A DNA stretch of 64,000 bases from Clostridium akagii DSM 12554 (GCF_000686725.1 NZ_JMLK01000017.1:39385-103384), one strand, 5' to 3'; shown: positions 1 through 9,266, numbered from the stretch's first letter. Numbers and translations are program-made. The notes: generated by a model from the sequence alone, not told the origin.

Positions 1-162
1 GAAATAATTGATGATATAATAAATGCAGGAGGGGATTATACAAATACTGGGAACTGCATAGACAGAAATTTAGTCAGTGCAAAAATACCAGGTAACCTTC
101 CGCAATTTATGATCAATATATTTGAATTATTAAAAAATGATTCTAATGAATTGACAAAATAG
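1..162 (+). CDS. DJ-1/PfpI family protein, C-terminal fragment (cut by window edge)
   Basis: An open frame enters from the left edge and ends at a TAG at 160-162, giving the last 53 residues of a protein. The segment with DRNLVSAKIPGNLPQF followed by a short hydrophobic helix matches the end of DJ-1/PfpI proteins, where a DGNLVTSRGPxDLPxF-like strand-helix closes the flavodoxin-like fold. Members are glutaminase-like chaperones, deglycases or proteases. The catalytic Cys lies outside the window, so the activity cannot be judged. It is followed after 36 nt by a same-strand gene. Confidence 0.7.
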   Translation, partial: EIIDDIINAGGDYTNTGNCIDRNLVSAKIPGNLPQFMINIFELLKNDSNELTK

Positions 163-198
163 TTTAAAAAAATTAGTGAAAGAAGAGCTTTTAAATTT

Positions 199-810
199 AT
201 GGAAAAATTATGTTATAGCATCAATTATTTAAACAGAAGTTTTATAGAAATCATTGATTTATTAAATCAATATGGCATCAACTGCATTATTGATGCACGG
301 CAAGAAAGCATTGATGAGGAGAAAATTTGTGATGAATTTAACCTAGACAATATAAAAAGAAACCTAAATAAACTTCGAATATACTACATAAATATGGGAA
401 TGGAGTTTGGCTTAAACCAGCAAGAAATAAATTTTCAGGATATGATAAGTAGTGTAAATTATAATATGGGAATTCAAAGAGTTATTGCAGGTATAGATAA
501 GGGTTTTAAAATAGCGTTAATCTATGGTGAAGATGTTTTAGAGAATTCAAAAATGCCAGTTATCATAGGTTATGGACTTAAAAAAAAGAATATATCAATG
601 GAACATATTATTGATGGAGAAAATCAAAAAACTCAACAAGATATAGAAGAAACTCTATTACAGGTATATAAAGTTAAACTTATTAAGAAGGTAGCAGAAT
701 TATCAATTAAGAACATAATGAAAAATGTAGACTTAGACATGAGTGAAGATGACTTTAAAATGGAAATGATTGAAGAGGCTTATAAAATGAAATATGATGA
801 AATAAAATAA
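199..810 (+). CDS. Divergent DUF488 family protein
   Basis: This 203-residue protein begins YSINYLNRSFIEIIDLL, which corresponds to the YTIGHSxRSxEEFIELL opening of DUF488 proteins, and continues with the CIIDAR strand (usually LVDVR). Around residues 115-150 the order IALIYGED...IIGYGLKKKNISMEHIIDG...KTQQDIEETLL parallels the family C-terminal half. The usual Cys-His-Arg (CHR) signature between those blocks is replaced by KMPV, so the putative active centre of classical DUF488 proteins is missing. The biochemical role of the family is unknown. The ribosome site (AGAAGAG, 14 nt upstream) is weak. It precedes a frameshifted hydrolase and a YhaO/YhaN pair, possibly in one transcript. Confidence 0.7.
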   Translation: MEKLCYSINYLNRSFIEIIDLLNQYGINCIIDARQESIDEEKICDEFNLDNIKRNLNKLRIYYINMGMEFGLNQQEINFQDMISSVNYNMGIQRVIAGIDKGFKIALIYGEDVLENSKMPVIIGYGLKKKNISMEHIIDGENQKTQQDIEETLLQVYKVKLIKKVAELSIKNIMKNVDLDMSEDDFKMEMIEEAYKMKYDEIK

Positions 811-848
811 AATAAGGATAGTTTTTATATATTAATGGGGGCATGTTT

Positions 849-1803
849 ATGAATTGTGAAAAAAACAGGGTTAATGCTAAAGATATGTTAAAGAGAATTA
901 GTGAATTTCCACGTGACGATACCTTGAATTTGCAGGTTATTTCTGAAGAAGAATGTGATCTTTATACAAGAAAATTAGTAAGTTATAATGTTTTTAAGGA
1001 TGAAAAGGTAGAAGCTTATGTACTAATACCTAAAGGGATTAGTACACCTATGCCATCTGTACTTGCTATTCATGGGGAAGGAAATAATAATTCATATGAA
1101 TCAGGTAAAAGTAATTTGGCAGTGGAAAGAGATGATAATTATTTAGCTGTTGCTGCTGAACTATGTAAAAAAGGAAATGTGGTAATTTGTCCAGATCGAT
1201 TTCCTTATGAAAGTAGGCGTATTTCCTGCGATGAATTACAAAATGAATATGAAAGAATAGAGGCAGGTAATAAGCTGCTTTATGAGGGGATAACAGAACT
1301 TGGAAAGGAAATAAATGAATTAATTAATTATTGCAGTTGACGTACTATTAACTTTTGACCAGGTTAATAGTGAAAAGATAGGTGTAATTGGTATATCTGA
1401 GGGTGCGTTTTTAGCAATTATAGCTATGATAGTAGATCCAAGGATTAAGGCAGGATGTTCTATAAACTTAGCATATATGTTAAAAAACAATTTAAAAGAA
1501 GCAAGTAGGCGAAAGAGAAACGCATATGACATGTTTTTGGCAATACCGGAGATAGCCTGTAGATATAACATAAGTAGTCTTTTAAAAGAAATTGCACCTA
1601 AACCATTTATTTGGCTAGAAAATGAAAAAAATATGATTAAGCCTGAAGTTGATGAAATATGCAAAGAAGCTAAAGCAAATTATCTGGATATGAGAATACC
1701 AAATGAATTTATAAGTATAATTTATGCTAGCTCTATGTTTTTACCAAATGATATAAAGGCAAAAGCATATCAGTGGTTAGATAAATGGTTGATGCATATT
1801 TAA
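849..1803 (+). pseudogene. Alpha/beta hydrolase (dienelactone-hydrolase/acyl-peptidase type), frameshifted
   Basis: Two frames together make one hydrolase. The first (849-1340) has the strand VLAIHGEGN and the PDRFPYESRR segment. The second, open from 1324, carries AVDVLLTFDQVNSEKIGVIGISEGA with the GxSxG nucleophile elbow and ends with QWLDKWL, typical of the last helix. The break is at three copies of AATT (1318-1329). Removing one copy joins the frames as ELIIAVDVLLTF. The position that normally holds the catalytic His near the C-terminus reads IPNEFIS, so even the repaired product may lack activity. The start at 849 is preferred over 843 because GGGGG at 837-841 is then 7 nt upstream. It could be a true pseudogene, a slipping repeat or a sequencing error. 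Confidence 0.75.
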
Positions 1804-1831
1804 AAAATTCAAAATAGAGGTTGTGATTCCT

Positions 1832-3181
1832 TTGGCATTACCAATAAAGTTTATACATACAGCTGATATCCATTTAGGAAGCATGCTAAATATTAGTAAT
1901 GAGGCTGTATTTGAAAAAAACACCATATTTAAAGAGGCTGTTTATAATGCATTCCAGAAAATAATTGATTACGCTATTTTTTATAGCGTGAATTTTTTAT
2001 TGATAAGTGGAGATTTATACGATAAAGATGAAATATCTATAAAAGCAAATAATTTTTTTTACAATCAATGCCAAAGACTACTGGAAAAAAATATAAAGGT
2101 TTTTATAATTGGTGGAAATCATGATGCATTTATAATCAAGAGAGAATTATTTAAAATGCCCGAAAATGTATTTATTTGCGAAAGTGAAAATTTAAGTCAG
2201 TTTGAGGTTTTGGATGAAAATTCAAACATAATAGTTAGGATATGTGGTGAATCATATAGAGGAAAAGCCGATAGTAGAAAGATGTATACGTCTTATAAAC
2301 CATTACAAGATGGCGTATTTAATATAGGAATGCTACACACCGAATTAAATGGAAATAGCCTGAATTATGTTCCTTGTACATTAGCTAATTTAAAGTCCAA
2401 TGACAATATTAATTATTGGGCATTAGGGCATATACATAAATGTGACATAGTGAATGATGAAAAACCTACTGTGATTTTTTCTGGAATTCCTCAAGGTAGG
2501 GACATGGGTGAGGCTGGAATAGGTGGCTGTATTTATGTAAAAGTAGATGAGGCTAAAAAAGTTGAACTAAACTTCTTACCAACTTCCCAGGTTATATGGG
2601 ATAAAGTTGAAATTAACATAAATGAAAATAAAGGCGAAACACCTGAAAATCTAACAGAACTTATAAATCTAATCTCAAATAAGGCAAAACTTATAAAACA
2701 AACCTTGCCACTAATACCTAAAGATATAAAATGTAATGAGGATTTATCAAAAATAGTAAAAGGTTATGCAATTAGATGGATTATAACTGGAATAGGAAAT
2801 ATTAAAAATATTTTTGCAGAAGGTTCAGATGATATAAATGAAATAATATGTGATGAGTTAAATTCAGAATTCATGAAAAATGATTTGTTCGTTTTTACAG
2901 ATTCAATAGATGTGAGAATTGAAAATTCAGTAGCAGATTATAGGGAATTTTTAGATAATAATGTTACTATAAAAAAATTATATGAATTATGCCATAGATT
3001 AAGTGAAGAAGAACCTATAAAAGGTTTATTAATAGAAAGCTTTGGACAAGCATGGGAAAAAAATTATGATAGGGAGAATCTAAATAGCCTAAAAATGCAG
3101 CTGGACGATGATGATTTTCATAAAATTTTAAATGAAGCAAAAGAACTTATTGTGATGAAGTTTATAAAGGAGAATAGATAG
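1832..3181 (+). CDS. yhaO: YhaO-like metallophosphoesterase, SbcD/Mre11-type DNA nuclease subunit
   Basis: The protein opens with FIHTADIHLGS (metal ligands D12 and H14), then SGDLYD (near 60), GGNHD (near 95), LHTEL and LGHIHK (near 199). These are the ordered metal-binding motifs of calcineurin-like exonucleases of the SbcD/Mre11 type. At about 449 residues it is slightly longer than Bacillus YhaO. The C-terminal 170 residues should form the capping and partner-binding region. A GTG at 1823 lies only 2 nt from AGAGG, so the TTG at 1832, 11 nt away, is the better start. Its stop abuts the ATG of the YhaN-like ATPase, as in the Bacillus yhaO-yhaN pair. By family it acts on DNA ends with YhaN. 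The physiological substrate is inference. Confidence 0.88.
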   Translation: MALPIKFIHTADIHLGSMLNISNEAVFEKNTIFKEAVYNAFQKIIDYAIFYSVNFLLISGDLYDKDEISIKANNFFYNQCQRLLEKNIKVFIIGGNHDAFIIKRELFKMPENVFICESENLSQFEVLDENSNIIVRICGESYRGKADSRKMYTSYKPLQDGVFNIGMLHTELNGNSLNYVPCTLANLKSNDNINYWALGHIHKCDIVNDEKPTVIFSGIPQGRDMGEAGIGGCIYVKVDEAKKVELNFLPTSQVIWDKVEININENKGETPENLTELINLISNKAKLIKQTLPLIPKDIKCNEDLSKIVKGYAIRWIITGIGNIKNIFAEGSDDINEIICDELNSEFMKNDLFVFTDSIDVRIENSVADYREFLDNNVTIKKLYELCHRLSEEEPIKGLLIESFGQAWEKNYDRENLNSLKMQLDDDDFHKILNEAKELIVMKFIKENR

Positions 3182-5989
3182 ATGCACATCAAGAGTTTAT
3201 ACATTAGAGACTTTGGAATTTATAATAACGTAACTTTAGATGATATTTCCCAGGAAATTGTAGTTATTGGCGGGAACAATAGAGCAGGAAAATCTACATT
3301 ATTAGATATATTAAGATATTTTCCCTATGGGTTTTCGAAATCCATGAACATTCCTCCAGCTAGAATAGAATATGAAGTGGAGGGAAAATTTGTAGATGAT
3401 AATGATGAGGAATTTATAGCTAGGGTAAATGGTTATTCAAAACCTCATATTTTTAAGGGGTTAGGCATAGAAAGTGTAGAAAATGTATATAGCGATGTAG
3501 ATATATTCACCTATAAAGAAATATTCACAATATCTTTGGATGAACTTAAATACACAGATAAAGAAGATGAAAAATTGCAGTCAGTGCTTTTAGGCGCAGG
3601 GTTAAAAGAGGTTATTTCAGTGCCTAGAATGATTTCGGATTTTAAAGCACAAGCAGAAAAGATTGGCGGAAAAAATGGAAACCCTAGGATAAAATTATTT
3701 AAAGATAGTTATAATGAAATATCTCAGGGACTAAATTTACAAGATAAGGTTCTAACTCAAGTTGAAAAGTATAATAATGATATAAATAGGATTAGTTTTA
3801 TTGAAAATAGTATAGATGAATTAGAAATGGAAATAAAGACAATAGAGGATAATATATTTATCACCGAAATCTTAAAAGTGAATTATGAGTTGTATAGAAA
3901 AACTGATGAACTTAAACTAATACTTAATAATTATGAAGATAAGTTGATTTTTAAACAGATTGAGTCTAGTAATTTAGCTTTAGATACTTGTCAGAGTCTA
4001 CGGGATCAATATGATTTAGTTACTAATAGATATGAAGAATTAAAGCTCATTTTTTCAAAAGAAACTGGTGCTTCTGATTATATATTGAAGTGTTTTAAGG
4101 AGAATGGAAAAGAAATATTAGATGGACAACTTATGATTTCAGGAATTACGCAAAAAATAGAAAATTACAAAATAATGCTTGATGAGTGTAGAACAGCAAA
4201 ACATGAAATTATAGTTGATGCTACTGATATAAATGAAGAATGGAAGGAGGATTTTACAAAGATACTCAACATAAATACAGAAGAGATACCTTTTATTCAG
4301 CTTAGCGAAAATATTGATGAATTAAAGCTTGTGATAAGTAAGATTGAGGCTATAAATTATAATATAAAACAATTTGAAGAAAAACTTTTAGAGTCAAATA
4401 TAAGTGGCGCATCTGCCACAAATAATATGTTTATTAAAAATATTATCATTGTATGTCTATTTATAATTATTGGTTTTGCTGTATATAATTTTAATAAGAT
4501 TTTTGGAGTTTTAATAAGTATGGGGGGGATAGTAATAGCAGCACTAAACATGATTTTTCTAGCAAAGACAATGGTAAATAGCGGAGCAAATACTAATATT
4601 AATACTATAAATTTGGATATATCAAAGAGAAAAAAAGAGTTGATAGAATTAAATGACAAGAAAGATAGTTTAGAAGCTTTGATTCGTAAGTATAAGGATT
4701 TACTTAAGCTTAAACAGGAAGTACCTACGTCTAGTATCAAAATATATTTTGGTTTAGTTAGAGAAATAAAGAAAAAAGTTTTGCATCTGAAATATGATTT
4801 AAATAACATGACTAAATTAGAAAAAAACATCGATTTGGAACTAGGTAGATTATTGGAGCTACTTATTAAATTCAATGATTTTTTATTTATAGATGAACTA
4901 AAGGTGAGAAAAAATCTTATAGAAAATAGCCAATATATATTTCAAAATGTAAAGAAACTAGGTTTATTAGCGGATAAATACGAAAAACTTAGTGTAGCCA
5001 ATGTAGCAAAGGAGATAATGGAAGAAAAAATCATGGAAACCTTAGGACTTAAAGAAAATGTTAATATTTTAGAAAGTATTAATGTAAACATAGATAAGTG
5101 TAAAATATTTAATGATTATAAAACAAATCAAAACGAGTATAAAAATTTAAAAAATCAGCTTATTCATTCCTTAGAAATAGAAAGAGTAAAAAAAACATTA
5201 ACTAAAGATAATGAAAATGTAGAATTGTTCCAAAGGTTTGAAAAAATTATAAATACTTATATTAATATTGAAGATATAAAAAGAGATGAGAGTGAGCTGA
5301 AAATAAAATATGAAACTAAAATAAATGATTTAACCCATTTAAAGGATGAAAGGACAAGTTTAAAGGATGAAGTAAGTAGACTTTGCAGTAGTGAGGATAT
5401 AATATTGGCCCATAAAAAAATTGAAAATGGAAGAAGAAGGTTTAAAAAAGTTGCCGAGGATTATGCTGTTAATAACGCTGCAGCATTTATTCTGCAATTG
5501 CTTCAAAATGATTTTATCCAAGGAGCAAAAGACACTATTTTTAACGGAACTAGTAAAATTTTAAGCGATATAACAGATGGACAGTTCTCCGAAGTACGCC
5601 CTGTAGACAATCTTATAAAAACAGATTTTATGACAATGGATAAGAATGGAGCATTAAATGAAAGTATGAAAAGCTTAAGCCGTGGCACAAAAGAACAATT
5701 ATTTTTGTCTGTAAGACTTAGTAGAATTGCTGAAATTAAATCTAAATTGCCTGTGATAATTGACGATTCATTGGTGAACTTTGATGCAAAACACTTAAAT
5801 AATTCAATTAGATTAATTAGTGAACTTTCTAAAACTAATCAAATATTTTTTCTTACATGTCATTCTGATGTTGTGAAGGCGATTAGCAAAATAAATAAAA
5901 AAGTACAGTTCTTTAAGGTTGATGAAGGTAAGTTCTCTTCTTCAAGCAAAGAGGGTCTTGTAGATTATTTAGAAGGTGGGATAGTATGA
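3182..5989 (+). CDS. yhaN: YhaN-like SMC/Rad50-type ATPase with central membrane hairpin
   Basis: This 935-residue ABC-type ATPase has Walker A GGNNRAGKST at 30-39 and, near the C-terminus, the signature LSRGTKEQLFLSVRLSRI and Walker B VIIDDSLVNFD, separated by long heptad-rich coiled-coil segments. A hydrophobic hairpin of two membrane segments sits at about 416-460, a feature of YhaN proteins that distinguishes them from soluble SbcC/Rad50. The start follows AAGGAG by 9 nt and is immediately adjacent to the yhaO stop. The pair should form a membrane-associated SbcCD-like nuclease complex acting in DNA processing. The last 4 bases overlap the next gene (ATGA), so the CPBP protease is probably translationally coupled. 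Confidence 0.88.
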   Translation: MHIKSLYIRDFGIYNNVTLDDISQEIVVIGGNNRAGKSTLLDILRYFPYGFSKSMNIPPARIEYEVEGKFVDDNDEEFIARVNGYSKPHIFKGLGIESVENVYSDVDIFTYKEIFTISLDELKYTDKEDEKLQSVLLGAGLKEVISVPRMISDFKAQAEKIGGKNGNPRIKLFKDSYNEISQGLNLQDKVLTQVEKYNNDINRISFIENSIDELEMEIKTIEDNIFITEILKVNYELYRKTDELKLILNNYEDKLIFKQIESSNLALDTCQSLRDQYDLVTNRYEELKLIFSKETGASDYILKCFKENGKEILDGQLMISGITQKIENYKIMLDECRTAKHEIIVDATDINEEWKEDFTKILNINTEEIPFIQLSENIDELKLVISKIEAINYNIKQFEEKLLESNISGASATNNMFIKNIIIVCLFIIIGFAVYNFNKIFGVLISMGGIVIAALNMIFLAKTMVNSGANTNINTINLDISKRKKELIELNDKKDSLEALIRKYKDLLKLKQEVPTSSIKIYFGLVREIKKKVLHLKYDLNNMTKLEKNIDLELGRLLELLIKFNDFLFIDELKVRKNLIENSQYIFQNVKKLGLLADKYEKLSVANVAKEIMEEKIMETLGLKENVNILESINVNIDKCKIFNDYKTNQNEYKNLKNQLIHSLEIERVKKTLTKDNENVELFQRFEKIINTYINIEDIKRDESELKIKYETKINDLTHLKDERTSLKDEVSRLCSSEDIILAHKKIENGRRRFKKVAEDYAVNNAAAFILQLLQNDFIQGAKDTIFNGTSKILSDITDGQFSEVRPVDNLIKTDFMTMDKNGALNESMKSLSRGTKEQLFLSVRLSRIAEIKSKLPVIIDDSLVNFDAKHLNNSIRLISELSKTNQIFFLTCHSDVVKAISKINKKVQFFKVDEGKFSSSSKEGLVDYLEGGIV

Positions 5990-6801
5990 AACATATTAAA
6001 GTAGCAGCCATTATATTAGTGTACTTGGTTATATACTATGGATTTCAACTTGTGGATTTTCTGTTTATAGGGGTACAGGCGGCTTTTAAAGGAATTAAAG
6101 GAGCGGATTTAACTAAATATTTGAATGATAATTCCGCTACAGTAATGATTCCTGCAATGATTATATCATTTTTGATTTATTTTGTGATTTTAAAAGCTAG
6201 GCAAAAGAGTATATTAAAAATTTGTAAAATTAATAAAATCAAAACGAAAAGCGTATTTTTTATAATTGGAATCACAGCTACATATGCATTGGTATTAATA
6301 ACCATATCCCAATACACTATAAAATATTTTCCATCATATAATGAAACTCAAAACAGTATAAGTGGTACCATGAGTTCAGTTTTAGGAATAGTTGCAGTAC
6401 TTATTTTGGCTCCTATTTTTGAGGAAATACTTTTTCGAGGGATCATCCTAAGTGAAATAAGAGAAAATTTAAGAGTAATTCCTGCGGTTATTATTCAAGC
6501 AGTTATATTTGGAATATATCATATGAATATATTCCAAGGAATTTATACAGCTGTTTTGGGTTTGATTTTAGGTTATGTATGTGTTAGAACTATGACTATT
6601 CTGAGTTCTATAATAGCGCATATAACATTTAATGTATGTGGATCATTTGTATTTCCAATTCTAGTATATTATGTTCCTCAATTTTCAATTGCGTATATAG
6701 TAGCTGGAACCATACTCTTTTGCCTATTAATGTTTAATTTTAATCGTTCTACTAAAAATGAAATTAGGAGTATTGAAAAAACTAACAATCAAGTATGCTA
6801 G
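5986..6801 (+). CDS. CPBP family intramembrane glutamic metalloprotease
   Basis: This is a 271-residue polytopic membrane protein with about seven hydrophobic segments. The CPBP/Abi (Rce1-like) motifs are present: EEILFRG near residue 145 (motif 1, Glu-Glu and Arg), the His-containing YHMNIFQG block (motif 2) and SSIIAHITFNVCG (motif 3). Family members are Rce1-like intramembrane proteases, often linked to bacteriocin maturation or self-immunity in Firmicutes. The start codon overlaps the yhaN stop by 4 nt, which implies coupled translation with the nuclease pair. The gene ends one base before the oppositely oriented carboxypeptidase stop, with no room for a separate terminator. The substrate is unknown. 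Confidence 0.88.
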   Translation: MKHIKVAAIILVYLVIYYGFQLVDFLFIGVQAAFKGIKGADLTKYLNDNSATVMIPAMIISFLIYFVILKARQKSILKICKINKIKTKSVFFIIGITATYALVLITISQYTIKYFPSYNETQNSISGTMSSVLGIVAVLILAPIFEEILFRGIILSEIRENLRVIPAVIIQAVIFGIYHMNIFQGIYTAVLGLILGYVCVRTMTILSSIIAHITFNVCGSFVFPILVYYVPQFSIAYIVAGTILFCLLMFNFNRSTKNEIRSIEKTNNQVC

Positions 6802-6802
6802 C

Positions 6803-8095
6803 CTATTCTCTTCTCCTAAGCCTTCTCTTCTTTACATTTCTAATTCGTATGGCAAGCATAATAACTAGAAGTACTATAATTGAAGTAATTGTATATAAAA
6901 GCTTATTTTGGCTTAGCAAATCACTGGTAGTAACAGTTGTATAAATATCATAATTTTTAGTTACACCTCTTTCTTTTAGGGTAAGCGTTCCTATAGAAGT
7001 ATTTGATTTAATTTTCCATGGATTTGTTGTATTTAGTGTAGTAGAAATAGTTTTCTCTTTATTATTAACGTCATTAGCATAATATTGAACATTTTTACTT
7101 ACTTTAAGGGGAATTTCTATAGTTTTAGTGGGGCCGAGAAATATAAATGGTTTATAAGTGAGGCTCTTAGTACTAAGCGCATCATTAGCAGAATAAAGAT
7201 TTGTATCTTTTATAGAATAACTGTAATTTATTAAAGCTTCCATGTCTTTTGAGGCTTGGGTGTCTGAGGGTTCATTCTTTGAATTCATAACAACACCAAT
7301 GATTTTTCTACCATCTCTATTAAAAATTGCAACTAGACATCTTCCTGCTTGGTTCGTAAATCCGGTTTTTCCTCCAATGCATGTACTGTCATAAAGTGAA
7401 AGGTTATTTAAAATAAGTTTATTACTGCTTACAATGGGGATTTTAAGTCCATCTTCAGTTTGAAAAACATAATTTTTTTGCTCTACCGTATCCAAGATTG
7501 TTTTGTTTTCAAAGGCATTTTTGCCTATTATGCTCATATCATATGCAGTGGAGTAGTGGTCTGGATCGTGCAAACCGTTTGGGGTTACAAAATGTGTGTT
7601 TTTAAGACCTAGCTTAGTTACTTCTTTATTCATTAGTAAAGAAAAATCAGTATTTGTATCTTTTATATTATCATTGGGTTTGCCCACAATATTGTCAGCA
7701 ATCATATAGGCGATATCATTTGCTGAATAAATAAGCATGCCGCTAAGAGCATTCTTGGCTGTTATCTTTTCACCAACATTTATGGGCTTTTTATCAACAT
7801 TTAGGGATGCAGAAGGTTGATTTTTAGCACTAGTCGTATATGTAAGTATGTCACTGGGCTTTTTTGTTTCAGTAAGTATTAGTGCAGTTAAAAGCTTTGT
7901 TGTGCTAGCAGGATACTCCCTGGCATCTAGATTCTTAGAATATATGATTTCACCTGTACTAGCATCTATTGCAACAGCTGCTTTAGCAGTTATGTCTGGT
8001 GCAGAACCTTTTTCATCAGCGAAAGCGGTTGAAGTAATTGATAGTGACATTGCTATGGTTAGCATTATATAAATAATTTTACGTTTCAATTTCAT
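6803..8095 (-). CDS. dacF: D-alanyl-D-alanine carboxypeptidase (DacF/DacA type, peptidase S11)
   Basis: The protein trims the terminal D-Ala of peptidoglycan stem peptides outside the membrane. A signal peptide occupies residues 1-26 (cleavage after AFA). The three penicillin-binding motifs are all present: STTK at 64-67, SAN at 124-126 and KTG at 243-245. A beta-rich C-terminal domain (about 285-390) is followed by one membrane helix (about 404-424) and a very basic tail (KKRRLRRRE). Low-molecular-weight PBPs are usually held by an amphipathic helix, so this true transmembrane anchor is characteristic of clostridial members. GGAGAG sits only 2 nt before the ATG, so the TTG two codons later (8089) may be the real start. 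It is monocistronic and convergent with the CPBP gene. Confidence 0.93.
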   Translation of the reverse strand: MKLKRKIIYIMLTIAMSLSITSTAFADEKGSAPDITAKAAVAIDASTGEIIYSKNLDAREYPASTTKLLTALILTETKKPSDILTYTTSAKNQPSASLNVDKKPINVGEKITAKNALSGMLIYSANDIAYMIADNIVGKPNDNIKDTNTDFSLLMNKEVTKLGLKNTHFVTPNGLHDPDHYSTAYDMSIIGKNAFENKTILDTVEQKNYVFQTEDGLKIPIVSSNKLILNNLSLYDSTCIGGKTGFTNQAGRCLVAIFNRDGRKIIGVVMNSKNEPSDTQASKDMEALINYSYSIKDTNLYSANDALSTKSLTYKPFIFLGPTKTIEIPLKVSKNVQYYANDVNNKEKTISTTLNTTNPWKIKSNTSIGTLTLKERGVTKNYDIYTTVTTSDLLSQNKLLYTITSIIVLLVIMLAIRIRNVKKRRLRRRE

Positions 8096-8161
8096 CTCTC
8101 CATTTATAGGCTATTTTAATCAATTTGATAATAAAGTCATTTTATTTTTCAAAACACGTAG

Positions 8162-8191
8162 ATTATATCATCTTTAAAGTAAAAATGTAAG
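8162..8191 (-). promoter_or_regulatory. Probable sigma-A promoter for the carboxypeptidase gene
   Basis: On the minus strand a CTTACA (-35, 8186-8191) and a perfect TATAAT (-10, 8162-8167) are separated by 18 bp, about 70 bp upstream of the start codon. The -35 overlaps the terminator stem of the upstream gene. The -10 is strong and the -35 only moderate. Confidence 0.45.
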
Positions 8192-8218
8192 CACCCAGAG
8201 ATGCATAAGTGCTTACAT
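8181..8218 (-). terminator. Intrinsic terminator of the 8226-8720 gene
   Basis: A perfect 10-bp stem (ATGTAAGCAC at 8185-8194 with GTGCTTACAT at 8209-8218) and a 14-nt loop are followed on the minus strand by a run of five T. It lies 8 nt beyond the stop codon of the membrane-protein gene. Confidence 0.8.
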
Positions 8219-8225
8219 AGTGTGA

Positions 8226-8720
8226 CTATTTCTTTGTGTGAACTTTAATATTAAGAAATTTGTTGAATATTTTAATAAGATTAATATGTTGATATTCTAC
8301 ATAAGGAGAATCTTCCTTACTAAGATCATTTTTCACATTTTCTTTTGAAATAGTTATATCAATTATCTCATTATTATGCTTAAACTTTATAGTATATATC
8401 TCTTCTAATTCATTTGAAACACCTGGAAGGCTTGAGCCTAAGCTACTAATATCTATTTTTTCAATAGATATTAGTTTGGCTTTTTCAGTGGGTCTACTAG
8501 TTAATACTCTAAATAATATTTTATTAAGAAGTTTTACTAGTATAAATAAAAGTAAGCCAACCAGTGCTATCTTCAAGTACATTTCTATATATGCAGTCTT
8601 AGCGTAATAAAGATTGTATATGTCAAATTCGGAAGAGCTTAAAATAAAATAAAGTGCGACTGGCGCCACTAAAAAGCAAAGTAATAAAATGATGACATAA
8701 TCCAATAATTTCTTTTTCAA
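8226..8720 (-). CDS. Small membrane protein of unknown function (two TM segments)
   Basis: I do not recognise a family. The 164-residue product has two hydrophobic helices (about 8-28 and 48-66) and a soluble C-terminal domain of roughly 90 residues with alternating strands (KAKLISIEKIDI, IYTIKF, IIDITISKENV). This looks like a DUF3592-type arrangement, but no signature can be asserted. It starts with TTG at 8720, preceded by GGGAGATG with good spacing. It is monocistronic, bounded by its own terminator and by a 240-nt upstream spacer. Confidence 0.7.
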   Translation of the reverse strand: MKKKLLDYVIILLLCFLVAPVALYFILSSSEFDIYNLYYAKTAYIEMYLKIALVGLLLFILVKLLNKILFRVLTSRPTEKAKLISIEKIDISSLGSSLPGVSNELEEIYTIKFKHNNEIIDITISKENVKNDLSKEDSPYVEYQHINLIKIFNKFLNIKVHTKK

Positions 8721-8898
8721 AGTATCATCTCCCTTTAAAAAAGTTTTAAGTTATTTGTTATTTAAAATTATATTCCATATTAAGATATTTTAAAAGGGTA
8801 AATATTAATTATTGATAAAAATTTCATATTATACGTAACTGAGCAAATATTTTTCATTTTATTTTATAAAATGGGTATTCATTTTTTTAATATAATAG

Positions 8899-8905
8899 TT
8901 TATAA
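8899..8905 (+). promoter_or_regulatory. Candidate -10 element in the 8721-8959 spacer
   Basis: The 239-nt divergent spacer is extremely AT-rich. Two TATAAT-like boxes occur close together (ATATAAT near 8891 and TTATAAT at 8899-8905), about 55-70 nt before the Cys-rich gene. No convincing -35 is visible. I see no riboswitch or other structure here. Confidence 0.3.
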
Positions 8906-8959
8906 TGTAAGCAAAAGATTTGTAAAAATTACCATTAATTATGAATGCGAGGTGTAGTT

Positions 8960-9238
8960 ATGGAAAAATGTTCATTTCTGAGTACCTATGATGAAGAGGT
9001 AAGTTGTTTTAATGAATGTCCATTTTATTGTGATGAAGAAACTGATTCAACATGTCCATTTAAATCGATTACAGGAAAAAGTAGGCATAATATTAAGAGA
9101 TTATACCAATACTATTTCTCAGAGGATCATATTCTCAATTTTGATGAGGAAGTTGAAGTAGAATCTGAAATAGAAGTAAAACCTAGTATAGAGATAGAAC
9201 TAGGAATAAAAGTTGAAAGCAATAGTTGTAAAGTTTAA
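8960..9238 (+). CDS. Cysteine-rich small protein, conserved in clostridia in appearance, function unknown
   Basis: This 92-residue product has an N-terminal cluster of five cysteines (MEKCSFLST...VSCFNECPFYCDEE...STCPFKS) that looks like a metal-binding knuckle. A basic helix (RHNIKRLYQYYF) follows, then a highly acidic low-complexity tail with alternating E/V/I. The start at 8960 is chosen over an in-frame ATG at 8945 because GAGGTG precedes it at the right distance. It is 28 nt upstream of ndk and probably co-transcribed. No assigned function. Confidence 0.7.
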   Translation: MEKCSFLSTYDEEVSCFNECPFYCDEETDSTCPFKSITGKSRHNIKRLYQYYFSEDHILNFDEEVEVESEIEVKPSIEIELGIKVESNSCKV

Positions 9239-9266
9239 ATATTACGTAAGGTAGGTGATTTACCCA

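Noticed and set aside
4357..4875. Minus-strand frame of 172 residues inside the YhaN-like gene
   Set aside because: It is antisense to a coiled-coil region with biased codons. No ribosome site or family resemblance.
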